In this document: in pieces, positions 44,836 to 53,408 of the stretch
Numbering within the stretch: the first letter of the stretch is position 1
Layout of the letters: every line of letters begins with the position of its first letter
NCBI GenBank assembly: GCA_963594655.1
Contig: CAVBFD010000010.1
Coordinates: 1 to 58,746, forward strand
Direction of reading: 5' to 3'
DNA length: 58,746 bases
Source of the DNA: Colivivens sp963594655
GTDB lineage: Bacteria; Bacteroidota; Bacteroidia; Bacteroidales; Bacteroidaceae
Made by a program: the position numbers and the translations under genes
The notes under the pieces: generated by a model
Database searches by the model: none
The model's input: the letters and a program-made list of their open reading frames with translations, nothing else
What the model was told of the DNA's origin: nothing

Positions 44836-45508
44836 TGTCTGCAAAACTATAATATTGTCCGTCGGTCACTATCACATGGTCTATCAGCCGTATGTTCATC
44901 GTTTCCGCGGCGGACATGATTCTCCTCGTTATGTTCTCGTCATCCCTGCTCGGAAAGAGGGCGCCGGAAGGGTGGTTGTGGCAAACCACCATGTTCGTGG
45001 CCTCCACTATCAGAGCCTCCTTCAGTATCATCCGCACGTCGACAGCGGTCTGCGTCAGTCCTCCGGCACTCAGACGCACCTTCTTGATGACCCTCGCGCT
45101 GTTGTTGAGCAGCAGAACCCAGAACTCCTCGTGCGACAGGTCCTGCATCATCGGGCGCATCATGTTGTAGACATCGCCGGCGGACTCTATCCTGCAAGTG
45201 TCACTCGCCTTCTCCAAGGCGCGCCTCCGTCCTATCTCGGTCGCCGCCTTTATGGTCAGGGCCTTCGCCGTCCCTATCCCGTTGAACGCGGTCAACTCCT
45301 CCAACGACAGCCTGCTCAGAGACGACAGCCGGTTGCCGCATGCGTCCAGCACTTCCTTCATCAACTGCACAGCCGACTTCTTCGGTGTTCCCGACCCTAT
45401 CAGTATCGCCAGGAGTTCAGCATTGGTCAACGACTGCTCTCCCTTCTCCATCATCTTCTCCCTCGGGCGGTCTTCCGCCGCCCAGTTCCTTATCGAACTA
45501 TTGTCCAT
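44822..45508 (-). CDS. radC: RadC family protein (JAB domain)
   Basis: A 228-residue protein from the ATG at 45508 (MDNSSIRNWA); the GTG at 45511 adds one residue. A helix-hairpin-helix-like N-terminal part (LTAFNGIGTAKALTIKAA near residue 75) precedes a JAB/MPN-type metalloprotease-like domain with VCHNHPSGALFPSRDD, the His-x-His...Asp motif. Its role in repair is uncertain despite the gene name. The DUF59 gene overlaps its 3' end. Confidence 0.94.
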   Translation of the reverse strand: MDNSSIRNWAAEDRPREKMMEKGEQSLTNAELLAILIGSGTPKKSAVQLMKEVLDACGNRLSSLSRLSLEELTAFNGIGTAKALTIKAATEIGRRRALEKASDTCRIESAGDVYNMMRPMMQDLSHEEFWVLLLNNSARVIKKVRLSAGGLTQTAVDVRMILKEALIVEATNMVVCHNHPSGALFPSRDDENITRRIMSAAETMNIRLIDHVIVTDGQYYSFADNGKI

Positions 45509-45559
45509 CACTTTAATAATAACCGTTGTTTCCCTTTCGTCCTCCGGACATCTCCGGCA

Positions 45560-46573
45560 TCAGTCGTAGAACTTCTTCTCGAAAGCGCAGAACTCACCTC
45601 TGCGCAGCACGCACCTCAGCCACCAGGCCTTTATGAACCCGAGTCCGTAGCCGGTCAACTGCACAAACGCCGCCTCCACCGCCAGTATCCCGATTGACAT
45701 GCTCCCATTCTGCCGGGACGCGTCTATGAATATCAGGAGACAGTACAGCACCACAGGCAGGATGGTGTACATCCACAGGTACGATCCTGTCAGACGGAGC
45801 GCGAGGGACACTGCCACCAGTAGAGCCACACCCACGGTGAAGACCGCCGGCAACAGATGGACCAGCTTCATCGTGCCAGGATGCCTCTTCTCCAGATTGA
45901 TGCGCGCGATGCCCGAGTTGAACACCTGCTTGAAGAACTTCCCCATGTCCGTACGCCTCTTGTGCCATACCCACGCGCCTGGGAACAAGCGGCAACTGTA
46001 CCCTGCCTCAAACACCCGTATGCTGAAGTCGATGTCCTCACCGAACCGCATCTTGGAAAAGCCGCCCAACTTACCATAGACCTCCCTACGGACACCCATA
46101 TTGAACGACCGCGGGAAGAACTTGTCCATCTTCTTCTTGCCGCCCCTTATGCCGCCTGTAGTGAAGAAGCTTGTCATGCTGTAGCTTATCGCCTTCTGCA
46201 CAGGTGTGAAGGAGTCCGCCGCACGGTCGGGCCCGCCGAAAGCGTCACACGGACACTCACGCAGCTCCCTGTCCACCTCCTCCAGATAATGCGGAGGGAG
46301 GACACAGTCGCTGTCGAGGATGATTACATAGTCGCCCTTCGCCCTGGCGACACCGTAGTTCCGGGAATCGCCCGGTCCACTGTTTTCCTTATAATAATAT
46401 ATAAGGTGTAGGCGGCCGGTATATTTCTCCACGACAGTCCTGCAAGGAGTCTTGGATCCGTCCTCCACGACAATCACCTCAAAGTCCGTCACTGTCTGAA
46501 CAGTCAGACTCTGAAGCAGCTCGTCCACTTCCTCGGGACGGTTGAACACAGGTATTATGACTGAGTATCTCAT
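45560..46573 (-). CDS. Family 2 glycosyltransferase, membrane-anchored
   Basis: A 337-residue protein. GT-A domain: YSVIIPVFNRPEEVDELLQSL at the N-terminus, VVEDGS near residue 36, and the DXD-like motif in LDSDCVLPP near residue 90, then FGEDIDFSIRVFEAGY. The last about 100 residues contain two or three membrane spans. It transfers a sugar to a lipid or polysaccharide acceptor at the inner membrane; the sugar is unknown. It sits 51 bp upstream of radC. Confidence 0.93.
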   Translation of the reverse strand: MRYSVIIPVFNRPEEVDELLQSLTVQTVTDFEVIVVEDGSKTPCRTVVEKYTGRLHLIYYYKENSGPGDSRNYGVARAKGDYVIILDSDCVLPPHYLEEVDRELRECPCDAFGGPDRAADSFTPVQKAISYSMTSFFTTGGIRGGKKKMDKFFPRSFNMGVRREVYGKLGGFSKMRFGEDIDFSIRVFEAGYSCRLFPGAWVWHKRRTDMGKFFKQVFNSGIARINLEKRHPGTMKLVHLLPAVFTVGVALLVAVSLALRLTGSYLWMYTILPVVLYCLLIFIDASRQNGSMSIGILAVEAAFVQLTGYGLGFIKAWWLRCVLRRGEFCAFEKKFYD

Positions 46574-46604
46574 TCCTTTTCTCTTTTCTCGATTATACTC
46601 GCTG

Positions 46605-46612
46605 CAAATGTA
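46605..46612 (-). promoter_or_regulatory. -7 promoter element of GT2 gene
   Basis: The minus strand reads TACATTTG followed by CAG, 31 bp before the ATG at 46573. Just upstream of it lies the porT gene end. Confidence 0.5.
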
Positions 46613-46655
46613 GGCAAAATATAGTACTTAATCAAGAATCGCACCGGAAAAAGTG

Positions 46656-47375
46656 TCACTCAATATAGAAAGAGACCACTATCATCTTGTTGCGGCCCCT
46701 GTCCACGGAGTTGGTGTATATCATAGGTGTCGCCTCCGTTATGTCGGTACGTTTCTTGTTCACGACATTGGCAAGGCCGTAACAGAACTTTATCTCCGGT
46801 ATGAACTTGAAGAAAGGAAGATAGAAGTCGCACCCCAGTCCCACTTCCAGGAAACAGTCGAAATGGTTCAGGAGCAGGTTGCGCTGTTTCTTCACCGTAA
46901 GGTCATACACAGGGTTCAGACCGCACATCACATAAGGACGGAAGTTGTTGAACCGCTCCCCCGACACCTTCACGTCGATCGGGACGGACACGTATGTGGA
47001 CTTCATGTTCTGCACGTTGGTCTCGCCCGTGCGGTAGTTGATGAAGCGGGTGTTCTTCTCGCCGAAGTGCATTGTCGGCACTGCCCTCAGGGCTATATGG
47101 TCGTTTATCCTTATCTCCCCGAGGATGCCCACGCTGAACCCCGGCTCATAGTTCGCCACGTCGGTGAACCACTGGTTGCCCTCCTCGTCGGTAAACCCGT
47201 TGTTCACGTACTCGATGTCCTGGAGGTTGATTCCGGCAAGAAACCCGTAATGATACGGACGCTGGTCGATATAAGGGCGGTTCATCACCTTACGTGTCTG
47301 CGCATGAGCCGGTCCGTCTGCCTGGAAGACAGACCCCGCCACACAGGCGACAGCCACAAGCAGCAGCCTCATCAT
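46656..47375 (-). CDS. porT: PorT family protein (type IX secretion)
   Basis: A 239-residue protein from the ATG pair at 47375/47372 (MMRLLLVAVACVAG), giving a signal peptide that ends near AHAQ. The rest is an outer-membrane-type beta-barrel: GFLAGINLQDIEYVNNGF, NYEPGFSVGILGEIR, and VPIDVKVSG, similar to PorT of Porphyromonas gingivalis, needed for type IX secretion. It supports a T9SS in this organism, in line with the tail of the GH98 protein. It follows rpmH on the same strand. Confidence 0.85.
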   Translation of the reverse strand: MMRLLLVAVACVAGSVFQADGPAHAQTRKVMNRPYIDQRPYHYGFLAGINLQDIEYVNNGFTDEEGNQWFTDVANYEPGFSVGILGEIRINDHIALRAVPTMHFGEKNTRFINYRTGETNVQNMKSTYVSVPIDVKVSGERFNNFRPYVMCGLNPVYDLTVKKQRNLLLNHFDCFLEVGLGCDFYLPFFKFIPEIKFCYGLANVVNKKRTDITEATPMIYTNSVDRGRNKMIVVSFYIE

Positions 47376-47509
47376 CACGTTCGTTCTTACTGTACACATA
47401 CTCATATAAACGTCCGACACTTCCTTTTATTGCATAGTCCGCACGTCCAAAGACAAAGAAAGCTGAGATTTACTCCCAGCCTTATACTCAATGTCCGTCT
47501 GTCCTATGA

Positions 47510-47665
47510 TTATTTTCCGTGGAACTCTGTAGATACAGTAAGTGACTTGCGTCCTTTCCTGCGGCGTGCGGACAATACGCGGCGGCCATTCTTTGTCGCC
47601 ATGCGCTGACGGAAACCGTGCTTATTGATTCTTTTACGGTTGTGCGGTTGAAATGTTCTTTTCAT
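47510..47665 (-). CDS. rpmH: 50S ribosomal protein L34
   Basis: A 51-residue basic protein, MKRTFQPHNRKRINKHGFRQ followed by RMATKNGRRVLSARRRKGRK and a short tail. It has the universal L34 start (MKRTFQP) and the KHGFRxRM segment. It is a structural part of the large ribosomal subunit. Its promoter, with perfect Bacteroidetes spacing, lies at 47757-47787, and porT lies about 135 bp downstream. Confidence 0.97.
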   Translation of the reverse strand: MKRTFQPHNRKRINKHGFRQRMATKNGRRVLSARRRKGRKSLTVSTEFHGK

Positions 47666-47756
47666 CTTCTATCTGTTTTTAATTTATCACTATTTACAAT
47701 CACCAAATCGCTGTGCTGCAACAGGCGAATCCTCTGTTTATTGCACAAACAGCGTG

Positions 47757-47787
47757 CAAATTTAGTGATTTTACGCAACTCGGCAAA
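47757..47787 (-). promoter_or_regulatory. Complete rpmH promoter (TTTG-N19-TAnnTTTG)
   Basis: On the minus strand TTTG (47784-47787) is followed by 19 bp and then TAAATTTG (47757-47764). This is the textbook Bacteroidetes promoter form. It is divergent from the efp promoter. Confidence 0.75.
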
Positions 47788-47815
47788 AAGAAACATCGTT
47801 TTTTCATCTACTTTT

Positions 47816-47846
47816 TTTGTTCTCTTCCAAAAAACGTCTAATTTTG
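47816..47846 (+). promoter_or_regulatory. Complete efp promoter (TTTG-N19-TAnnTTTG)
   Basis: TTTG (47816-47819), then a 19-bp spacer, then TAATTTTG (47839-47846). It starts transcription about 60 nt before the efp ATG and lies back-to-back with the rpmH promoter. Confidence 0.75.
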
Positions 47847-47910
47847 CACCCGATTTCAAGACGTGAATAACAATATCAACATAGATTATTTCAAATACAA
47901 CTAAAGCAGT

Positions 47911-48483
47911 ATGGCTATTTTAGCAGGTGACATTAAGAAAGGCGTTTGCCTCCGCCTCGATGACGGCAAGATTTGGGTAGTAATAGATTTCCTCCACAAG
48001 AAACCGGGCAAGGGAAACACAGTCATGATTACAAAGCTCCGCAACGTGGAAGACGGACGTGTGCTTGAGCGCACATGGATTGTCTCAGCCAAGTTGGACG
48101 ACGTGACCGTATCACACCAGCAGTTCCAGTACCTCTACAAGGAGGGCGAGGACATGGTGTTCATGAATACCGAGACTTTCGAGCAGGTCAATATAAATAA
48201 GGAGTTGATTACAGGCGGCGACTTCCTCAAGGAAGGCGAGACCATGGTGATGGCTTCCATCGACGACCAGACAGGCGCAATCCTGACAGCCGAGGCTCCT
48301 GTGAAGATTATCCTCAAGGTCACTTACACCGAACCGGGACTCAAGGGCGACACCGCCACCAACGCCACCAAGCCAGCCACTCTGGAGACAGGCGTTGAGA
48401 TCCGTGTGCCTCTGTTCATCAACGAGGGTGACATGATTGAGGTTGACACACGTGACGGCAGCTACGTGTCACGCAAGTCATAA
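47911..48483 (+). CDS. efp: Elongation factor P
   Basis: A 190-residue EF-P. The N-terminal KOW-like domain has the modified-loop region KKPGKGNTVM; the residue at the tip is Lys (as in KPGKG). The C-terminal OB domains end GDMIEVDTRDGSYVSR, the EF-P signature. EF-P relieves ribosome stalling at proline stretches. A hairpin terminator with a T-rich tail follows. Confidence 0.97.
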   Translation: MAILAGDIKKGVCLRLDDGKIWVVIDFLHKKPGKGNTVMITKLRNVEDGRVLERTWIVSAKLDDVTVSHQQFQYLYKEGEDMVFMNTETFEQVNINKELITGGDFLKEGETMVMASIDDQTGAILTAEAPVKIILKVTYTEPGLKGDTATNATKPATLETGVEIRVPLFINEGDMIEVDTRDGSYVSRKS

Positions 48484-48515
48484 GGAAGGACACTTCTCAT
48501 ACGCAAATTGGGTTT

Positions 48516-48562
48516 AGCAAAATGCCATCCTCACCGTTACGGTGCGGATGGCATTTGCTTTT
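48516..48562 (+). terminator. Intrinsic terminator of efp
   Basis: AGCAAAATGCCATCC (48516-48530) pairs with GGATGGCATTTGCT (48546-48559) with one bulge; an inner CACCG/CGGTG pair (48532-48536, 48540-48544) extends it. GCTTTTC follows as the tail. Confidence 0.8.
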
Positions 48563-48613
48563 CGGCACACGGAAGGTCCGTGGACTTGCCGCATCTGCCA
48601 TAGGGACTGTCCT

Positions 48614-49807
48614 TCATAACGAGTCCACCGCGTCCCGCAGTTGTCCGAGAGCCTTCTGTACCAGACTTCGCGGACACCCCACGTTCATGCGCATGAATCC
48701 GTGGCCTTCCTTCTTGCCGAACATCTCTCCGTCGTTCAGGGCGAGACGGGCCTTGTTGATGAAGAGGTCGGTCAGTTGTCCGTGGTCAAGACCCAGACCG
48801 CGGCAGTCGAGCCACACGAGGAAACTTGCCTGTGGGCGTACCGGAACTATCCCGGGTATGTGTTGACGGAAGTAGTCCGTCACGAAGTCCACATTACCCT
48901 CCAGATATTCAATCATCCGTCTGCGCCACGGATCTCCCTGCCGCAGTGCGGCGGCGGTGGCAATCGGGGCGAACAGGTGGGGCGAGTTCAACTCGCATGC
49001 CTCCAGCCAGCCGAAGAAGCGTTTCCGCAACTCTCCGTCAGGGACTACAGCCCACGAGCTGACGATTCCCGACATGTTGAAGGTCTTCGACGGGGCGGAG
49101 AACGTTATCGAACACCGGGCAGCCTCATCGCTTACCGAAGCGAAGGGATGGTGCTTGTTGCCGAACAGAGCCATGTCACAGTGTATCTCGTCGCTTATCA
49201 CAATCAGGTTGTGGGTCACGGCGAAGTGCGCCAGCCGCCTCAGTGTCTCCACCGGCCACGTGATGCCTGCCGGGTTGTGCGGATTGGCGAGGACAAGCAT
49301 ACGGCACTGTCCGTCGCACACCTGTTCAAGGTTGTCGAAGTCCATGTCGTACCCGGTCAGCGCGCCACGGCCGTCACGCACCTCCTTCAACGGGTTCCAC
49401 ACGACCTCGTGTCCGATGGCTTGCGGCACCAGGTAGAAGGGATGGTAGATGGGAGGCTGCACTATCACCTTGTCGCCCTTCTCCAGCAAGGCGCGTATGG
49501 CCAGCCCTATGCCCTTCACGATTCCGGGGATGTAGCACAGCCATTCCTCCTCCACGTCCCACTGATGGCGGTCATGTATCCACCCGGCAACCACGCTCCA
49601 ATAGCCACGCGGAATCTCCGTGTAGCCGAACAGCGAGTGGTCCAACCGAGTCCGCAGCGCGTCGGTGATGAACTGCGGAGTCTCCCACTCCATGTCCGCT
49701 ATCCACATGGGGATAAGGTCATCCCGTCCGAAGGTCTCTTTGAGTCCGGCGTGCTTGATGTCGCCGGTGCCGGTACGGTCCACTATCTTGTCAAAGTCAT
49801 ATTCCAT
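48614..49807 (-). CDS. MalY/PatB-type aminotransferase (cystathionine beta-lyase-like)
   Basis: A 397-residue PLP enzyme of fold type I from the ATG at 49807 (MEYDFDKIVDRTGTGDIKH). PLP-site motifs: NPHNPAGITW near residue 165, SDEIHCDMALFG near 200, and the Schiff-base lysine in APSKTFNMSG near 235. MalY/PatB proteins cleave C-S bonds of cystathionine or act as aminotransferases. The longer upstream start (49837) would overlap the promoter and is rejected. It is divergent from gltX. Confidence 0.93.
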   Translation of the reverse strand: MEYDFDKIVDRTGTGDIKHAGLKETFGRDDLIPMWIADMEWETPQFITDALRTRLDHSLFGYTEIPRGYWSVVAGWIHDRHQWDVEEEWLCYIPGIVKGIGLAIRALLEKGDKVIVQPPIYHPFYLVPQAIGHEVVWNPLKEVRDGRGALTGYDMDFDNLEQVCDGQCRMLVLANPHNPAGITWPVETLRRLAHFAVTHNLIVISDEIHCDMALFGNKHHPFASVSDEAARCSITFSAPSKTFNMSGIVSSWAVVPDGELRKRFFGWLEACELNSPHLFAPIATAAALRQGDPWRRRMIEYLEGNVDFVTDYFRQHIPGIVPVRPQASFLVWLDCRGLGLDHGQLTDLFINKARLALNDGEMFGKKEGHGFMRMNVGCPRSLVQKALGQLRDAVDSL

Positions 49808-49834
49808 AGTATGCTCCAGTTTACAAATTCGTTG

Positions 49835-49842
49835 CAAAGATA
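49835..49842 (-). promoter_or_regulatory. -7 promoter element of malY-like gene
   Basis: The minus strand reads TATCTTTG followed by CAA, 28 bp before the ATG at 49807. Confidence 0.6.
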
Positions 49843-49887
49843 ATATAATAGTTGCACCTACTGGTCACGGTATTGTTATTTTTTCCC

Positions 49888-49895
49888 TATCTTTG
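49888..49895 (+). promoter_or_regulatory. -7 promoter element of gltX
   Basis: TATCTTTG followed by CAA lies 32 bp before the gltX ATG. No clear TTTG is seen at the 19-bp position. Confidence 0.6.
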
Positions 49896-49927
49896 CAATC
49901 TGAACTTTTCTAATTAATGTAAATTCT

Positions 49928-51487
49928 ATGTCAGAACAAAAGGTAAGAGTACGTTTCGCGCCGAGTCCCACGGGACCGCTTCACATAGGCGGAGTACGTA
50001 CCGCTCTGTATAATTATCTGTTTGCGAAACAGCACGGAGGCGACTTCATCTTCCGTATTGAGGACACCGACTCCACACGGTTCGTGCCTGGAGCCGAGGA
50101 CTACATCATCGAGGCTTTCAAGTGGCTCGGCATACAGTTCGACGAGGGTGTCTCCTTCGGGGGCGACCACGGTCCCTACCGCCAGTCGGAGAGGAAGGAA
50201 ATCTACAAGAAACATGTCGGGCAGTTGATCGACGCGGGCAAGGCGTACATCGCCTTCGACACCCCGGAGGAACTGGACAGCAAGCGCAAGACCATAGAGA
50301 ACTTCCAGTACGACGCCTCCACCAGGGGCATGATGCGCAACTCCCTCACCCTTTCCAAGGAGGAGGTGGACAAGCTCATCAGTGAGGGAAACCAGTATGT
50401 CGTCAGGTTCAGGATAGATCCCGGCGTCGACGTGCATGTGAACGACATCATCCGCGGTGACGTGAGCGTCAACTCGTCGGTACTCGACGACAAGGTACTC
50501 TACAAGAGTGCGGACGGACTGCCCACATACCACCTTGCCAATATCGTCGACGACCATCTGATGGAAGTGACCCACGTTATCCGTGGCGAGGAGTGGCTTC
50601 CCAGCGCGCCGCTCCACGTGCTTCTCTACCGCGCTTTCGGATGGGGGGACACCATGCCGCGGTTCGCCCACCTGCCACTGCTGCTCAAGCCTGTGGGCAA
50701 CGGCAAACTGTCGAAGAGGGACGGAGACAAACTCGGTTTCCCAGTGTTCCCGCTTGAATGGCACGACCCCAAGACCGGCGAGGTGTCTTCGGGTTACAGG
50801 GAGCAGGGCTACCTGCCGGAGGCGGTGGTCAACTTCCTTGCCCTGCTCGGGTGGAACCCGGGAACGGACAATGAGGTTATGTCGCTGGAGGATATGATTG
50901 GGGTGTTCGACCTCTCCAAGTGCAGCAAGTCGGGCGCGCGCTTCGACTATGTTAAGGCTGCGTGGTTCAACCACCAGTACCTCATGCGGCTTGACCCGAT
51001 GGACTGGACTCCGGCGTTCGACCGCATCCTCAAAGCCCACGGCATCGAGTCCACCCCGGAGAAGGAGGCGCAGGTAGTGGAGATGATGAGGACAAAGGTC
51101 ATCGAGTATACCGACAAGGAAGGCAACAAGAAGAAGCGCAACGTCAGTTTCGCGAGTGACCTGTGGCCTCTCTGCAGGTTCTTCTTCGTGGCTCCCGAGA
51201 CCTACGACAGGGAGGACAAGTTCGTGAAGAAGAACTGGAAGGAAGGGACTGCCGGCGAGATGCGCCAGTTGACGGAACTGATTCAGGGCATGGACGATTT
51301 CTCGAAGGAGGCGCAGAAGCAGACGGTAGAGGCATGGACAGAGACCAGCGGCATCCGTCCGTGGAACGCATGGAGAGTGGCGCTGGTAGGTGCGGGACAG
51401 GGACCCGACATGTATGAGTTGTCCGCCTTCCTCGGCAAGGACGAGACTCTGGCGCGACTCAACAAAGCCATAGAGACACTTGGGTAA
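49928..51487 (+). CDS. gltX: Glutamyl-tRNA synthetase
   Basis: A 519-residue class I aminoacyl-tRNA synthetase. The HIGH-like motif is SPTGPLHIGGVRTAL near residue 20 and the KMSKS-like motif is GKLSKRDGDKLGF near residue 265. It charges tRNA(Glu) in the cytoplasm. waaA starts 27 bp downstream, so the two may be transcribed together. The long open frame on the opposite strand (49931-51679) is a shadow. Confidence 0.97.
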   Translation: MSEQKVRVRFAPSPTGPLHIGGVRTALYNYLFAKQHGGDFIFRIEDTDSTRFVPGAEDYIIEAFKWLGIQFDEGVSFGGDHGPYRQSERKEIYKKHVGQLIDAGKAYIAFDTPEELDSKRKTIENFQYDASTRGMMRNSLTLSKEEVDKLISEGNQYVVRFRIDPGVDVHVNDIIRGDVSVNSSVLDDKVLYKSADGLPTYHLANIVDDHLMEVTHVIRGEEWLPSAPLHVLLYRAFGWGDTMPRFAHLPLLLKPVGNGKLSKRDGDKLGFPVFPLEWHDPKTGEVSSGYREQGYLPEAVVNFLALLGWNPGTDNEVMSLEDMIGVFDLSKCSKSGARFDYVKAAWFNHQYLMRLDPMDWTPAFDRILKAHGIESTPEKEAQVVEMMRTKVIEYTDKEGNKKKRNVSFASDLWPLCRFFFVAPETYDREDKFVKKNWKEGTAGEMRQLTELIQGMDDFSKEAQKQTVEAWTETSGIRPWNAWRVALVGAGQGPDMYELSAFLGKDETLARLNKAIETLG

Positions 51488-51514
51488 AAGCCCGGACATT
51501 GTAAATCCTTTGAC

Positions 51515-52792
51515 ATGGGAACTCTCATATATACTCTCGGAATGTACATCTTCTCCATCGGGGCTATCTTCTCCGCACTGTTCGTTAAGAAGATACGCCA
51601 CCAGGTGAAAGGACAGGCGCAGACATTCATCAAACTGTTCAAGTCGATAAAGAAGACCGACAAGGTGGTGTGGTTCCACTGCGCCTCACTGGGCGAGTTC
51701 GAGCAGGGCCGCCTGCTGATGGAGATGGTGAGGCAGAACCTGCCGGAGTACAAGATACTGCTCACTTTCTTCTCGCCCTCGGGCTACGAGGTGAGGAAGG
51801 ACTATGAGGGGGCGGACATCGTGTGTTACCTTCCGTTCGACACCCCCGGCAACGCCGCCAGTTTCATCCGTCTGGCCCACCCCGAGATAGGCATTTTCAT
51901 CAAGTACGAGTTCTGGACCAACTATCTGAAGAGGGCCCACAAGCGTGGGGTCAGGCTCTACAGCGTGAGCAGCATCTTCCGCGAGGACCAGCATTTCTTC
52001 AAGTGGTACGGCACACTCGAACCGCTCAGGCAGTTCGACCATTTCTTCGTGCAGACTGAGAAGTCGAGGGAACTGCTCGAACGGCACGGCATCAAGGAGG
52101 TGACGGTGGTCGGTGACACCCGGTTCGACCAGGTGATAAAGATAAAGCACAAGTCAGCCGACCTGCCTGTGGTGAAGACCTTCGTGGGCGACAGCCACAC
52201 GTTCATCGCCGGCAGCAGCTGGTTGCCCGACGAGGAGATCTACATCCCCTACTTCCGTGACCACCGTGACTGGAAACTGATTATCGCGCCCCACAAGATT
52301 ACGGGTCACCGTCTGCAGGAACTGCGGACGATGCTGGACGACCGTAAGGTAATCTTCTACTCCGCCGTGACTACCGAGGACGGTACACAGAGCGTACCCG
52401 ACGAGGTGCTGCGTGAGGCGGAGGTGCTGATAGTGGACTGCTTCGGCAAGTTGTCGTCCATCTACCGTTACGGCGACTTCGCCCTCGTGGGAGGCGGCTT
52501 CGGTGTGGGAATCCACAATGTGCCGGAGGCTGCCGTCTACGGCATCCCTGTACTCATCGGGCCGAACAACAAGAAGTTCCAGGAGGCACAGGCTCTGCTC
52601 CAGTGCAGGGGTTCGTTCGAGTTCACCGACGAGGCCTCGTTCAAGACCGTCGCCGACGGCTTCCTGCAACACCCCGGGACCATCAAGGCAGCCGGCGACG
52701 CCGCCAGCCGTTACATCTACGGCAACGCGGGGGCTACGGAGAAATGCTACAGCCGGATATTCGGTGACGGACCGAAGAACCCACAGAAATAG
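51515..52792 (+). CDS. waaA: 3-deoxy-D-manno-octulosonic acid (Kdo) transferase
   Basis: A 425-residue protein with an N-terminal membrane anchor (about residues 8-25) and a GT-B fold. Family motifs: HCASLGEFEQGRLLME, TFFSPSGYE, and EFWTNYLK near residue 130; C-terminal VGGGFGVGIHNVPEAAVYGIP. It adds Kdo to lipid A at the inner face of the inner membrane. Together with lpxH elsewhere in the window it shows the cell makes Kdo-lipid A. Confidence 0.95.
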   Translation: MGTLIYTLGMYIFSIGAIFSALFVKKIRHQVKGQAQTFIKLFKSIKKTDKVVWFHCASLGEFEQGRLLMEMVRQNLPEYKILLTFFSPSGYEVRKDYEGADIVCYLPFDTPGNAASFIRLAHPEIGIFIKYEFWTNYLKRAHKRGVRLYSVSSIFREDQHFFKWYGTLEPLRQFDHFFVQTEKSRELLERHGIKEVTVVGDTRFDQVIKIKHKSADLPVVKTFVGDSHTFIAGSSWLPDEEIYIPYFRDHRDWKLIIAPHKITGHRLQELRTMLDDRKVIFYSAVTTEDGTQSVPDEVLREAEVLIVDCFGKLSSIYRYGDFALVGGGFGVGIHNVPEAAVYGIPVLIGPNNKKFQEAQALLQCRGSFEFTDEASFKTVADGFLQHPGTIKAAGDAASRYIYGNAGATEKCYSRIFGDGPKNPQK

Positions 52793-52834
52793 ACAAGGAC
52801 AAAACAAAGACACACAGATACAATCAATTACTCA

Positions 52835-53386
52835 ATGGCACTGATTAAAACGGTTTGCGGACTGACACCCCGGTGGGGCAAGGACTGCTACTTCTCTGAG
52901 AACGCCACCATCGTGGGCGACGTCACCATGGGCGACCAATGCACGGTGTGGTTCAACGCCGTGGTGCGCGGTGACGTGAACTACATACGTATCGGCAACA
53001 GGGTGAACATACAGGACGGCAGTTGTCTGCACACACTCTACAAGAAGGCGGCAATAGAGATAGGCGACGACGTGACTATAGGCCACAACGTGACCCTGCA
53101 CGGCTGTAAGGTGAAGAACTGCGCCCTCATAGGCATGGGATCCACGGTACTCGACGACGCGGTCATCGGCGAGGGAGCCATAGTGGCGGCCGGCGCGCTG
53201 GTTCTGAAGAACACTCAGATAGGCGACGGGGAACTGTGGGGAGGAGTCCCCGCCAAGTTCATAAAGAAGGTGGATGCGGATCAGGCGAAGGAACTCAACC
53301 AGAGCATCGCCCACCATTACATAATGTATAAGGACTGGTACAGCGACACACCGCAACCGGAACAGTCCGCAAAAGAAAACGATTAG
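52835..53386 (+). CDS. Gamma-carbonic-anhydrase-like left-handed beta-helix protein
   Basis: A 183-residue protein with hexapeptide repeats of a left-handed beta-helix (IVGDVTMGDQCTVWFNAVVR, IEIGDDVTIGHNVTLHGCKV, VIGEGAIVAAGALV). The three zinc His ligands are candidates in CLHTLYKK, IGHNVTLHGC (two His). These proteins (YrdA/PaaY type) are homotrimeric; many have weak or no carbonic anhydrase activity. It starts 42 bp after waaA and ends 22 bp before the yfhO-like gene. Confidence 0.92.
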   Translation: MALIKTVCGLTPRWGKDCYFSENATIVGDVTMGDQCTVWFNAVVRGDVNYIRIGNRVNIQDGSCLHTLYKKAAIEIGDDVTIGHNVTLHGCKVKNCALIGMGSTVLDDAVIGEGAIVAAGALVLKNTQIGDGELWGGVPAKFIKKVDADQAKELNQSIAHHYIMYKDWYSDTPQPEQSAKEND

Positions 53387-53408
53387 CAACTTATTACAGC
53401 AAGACACA

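Noticed and set aside
49931..51679. 582-codon open frame antisense to gltX
   Set aside because: It mirrors the gltX frame, has no start context or recognisable domain, and gltX itself is a clear match. Long antisense frames are a by-product of the GC-rich codon use.
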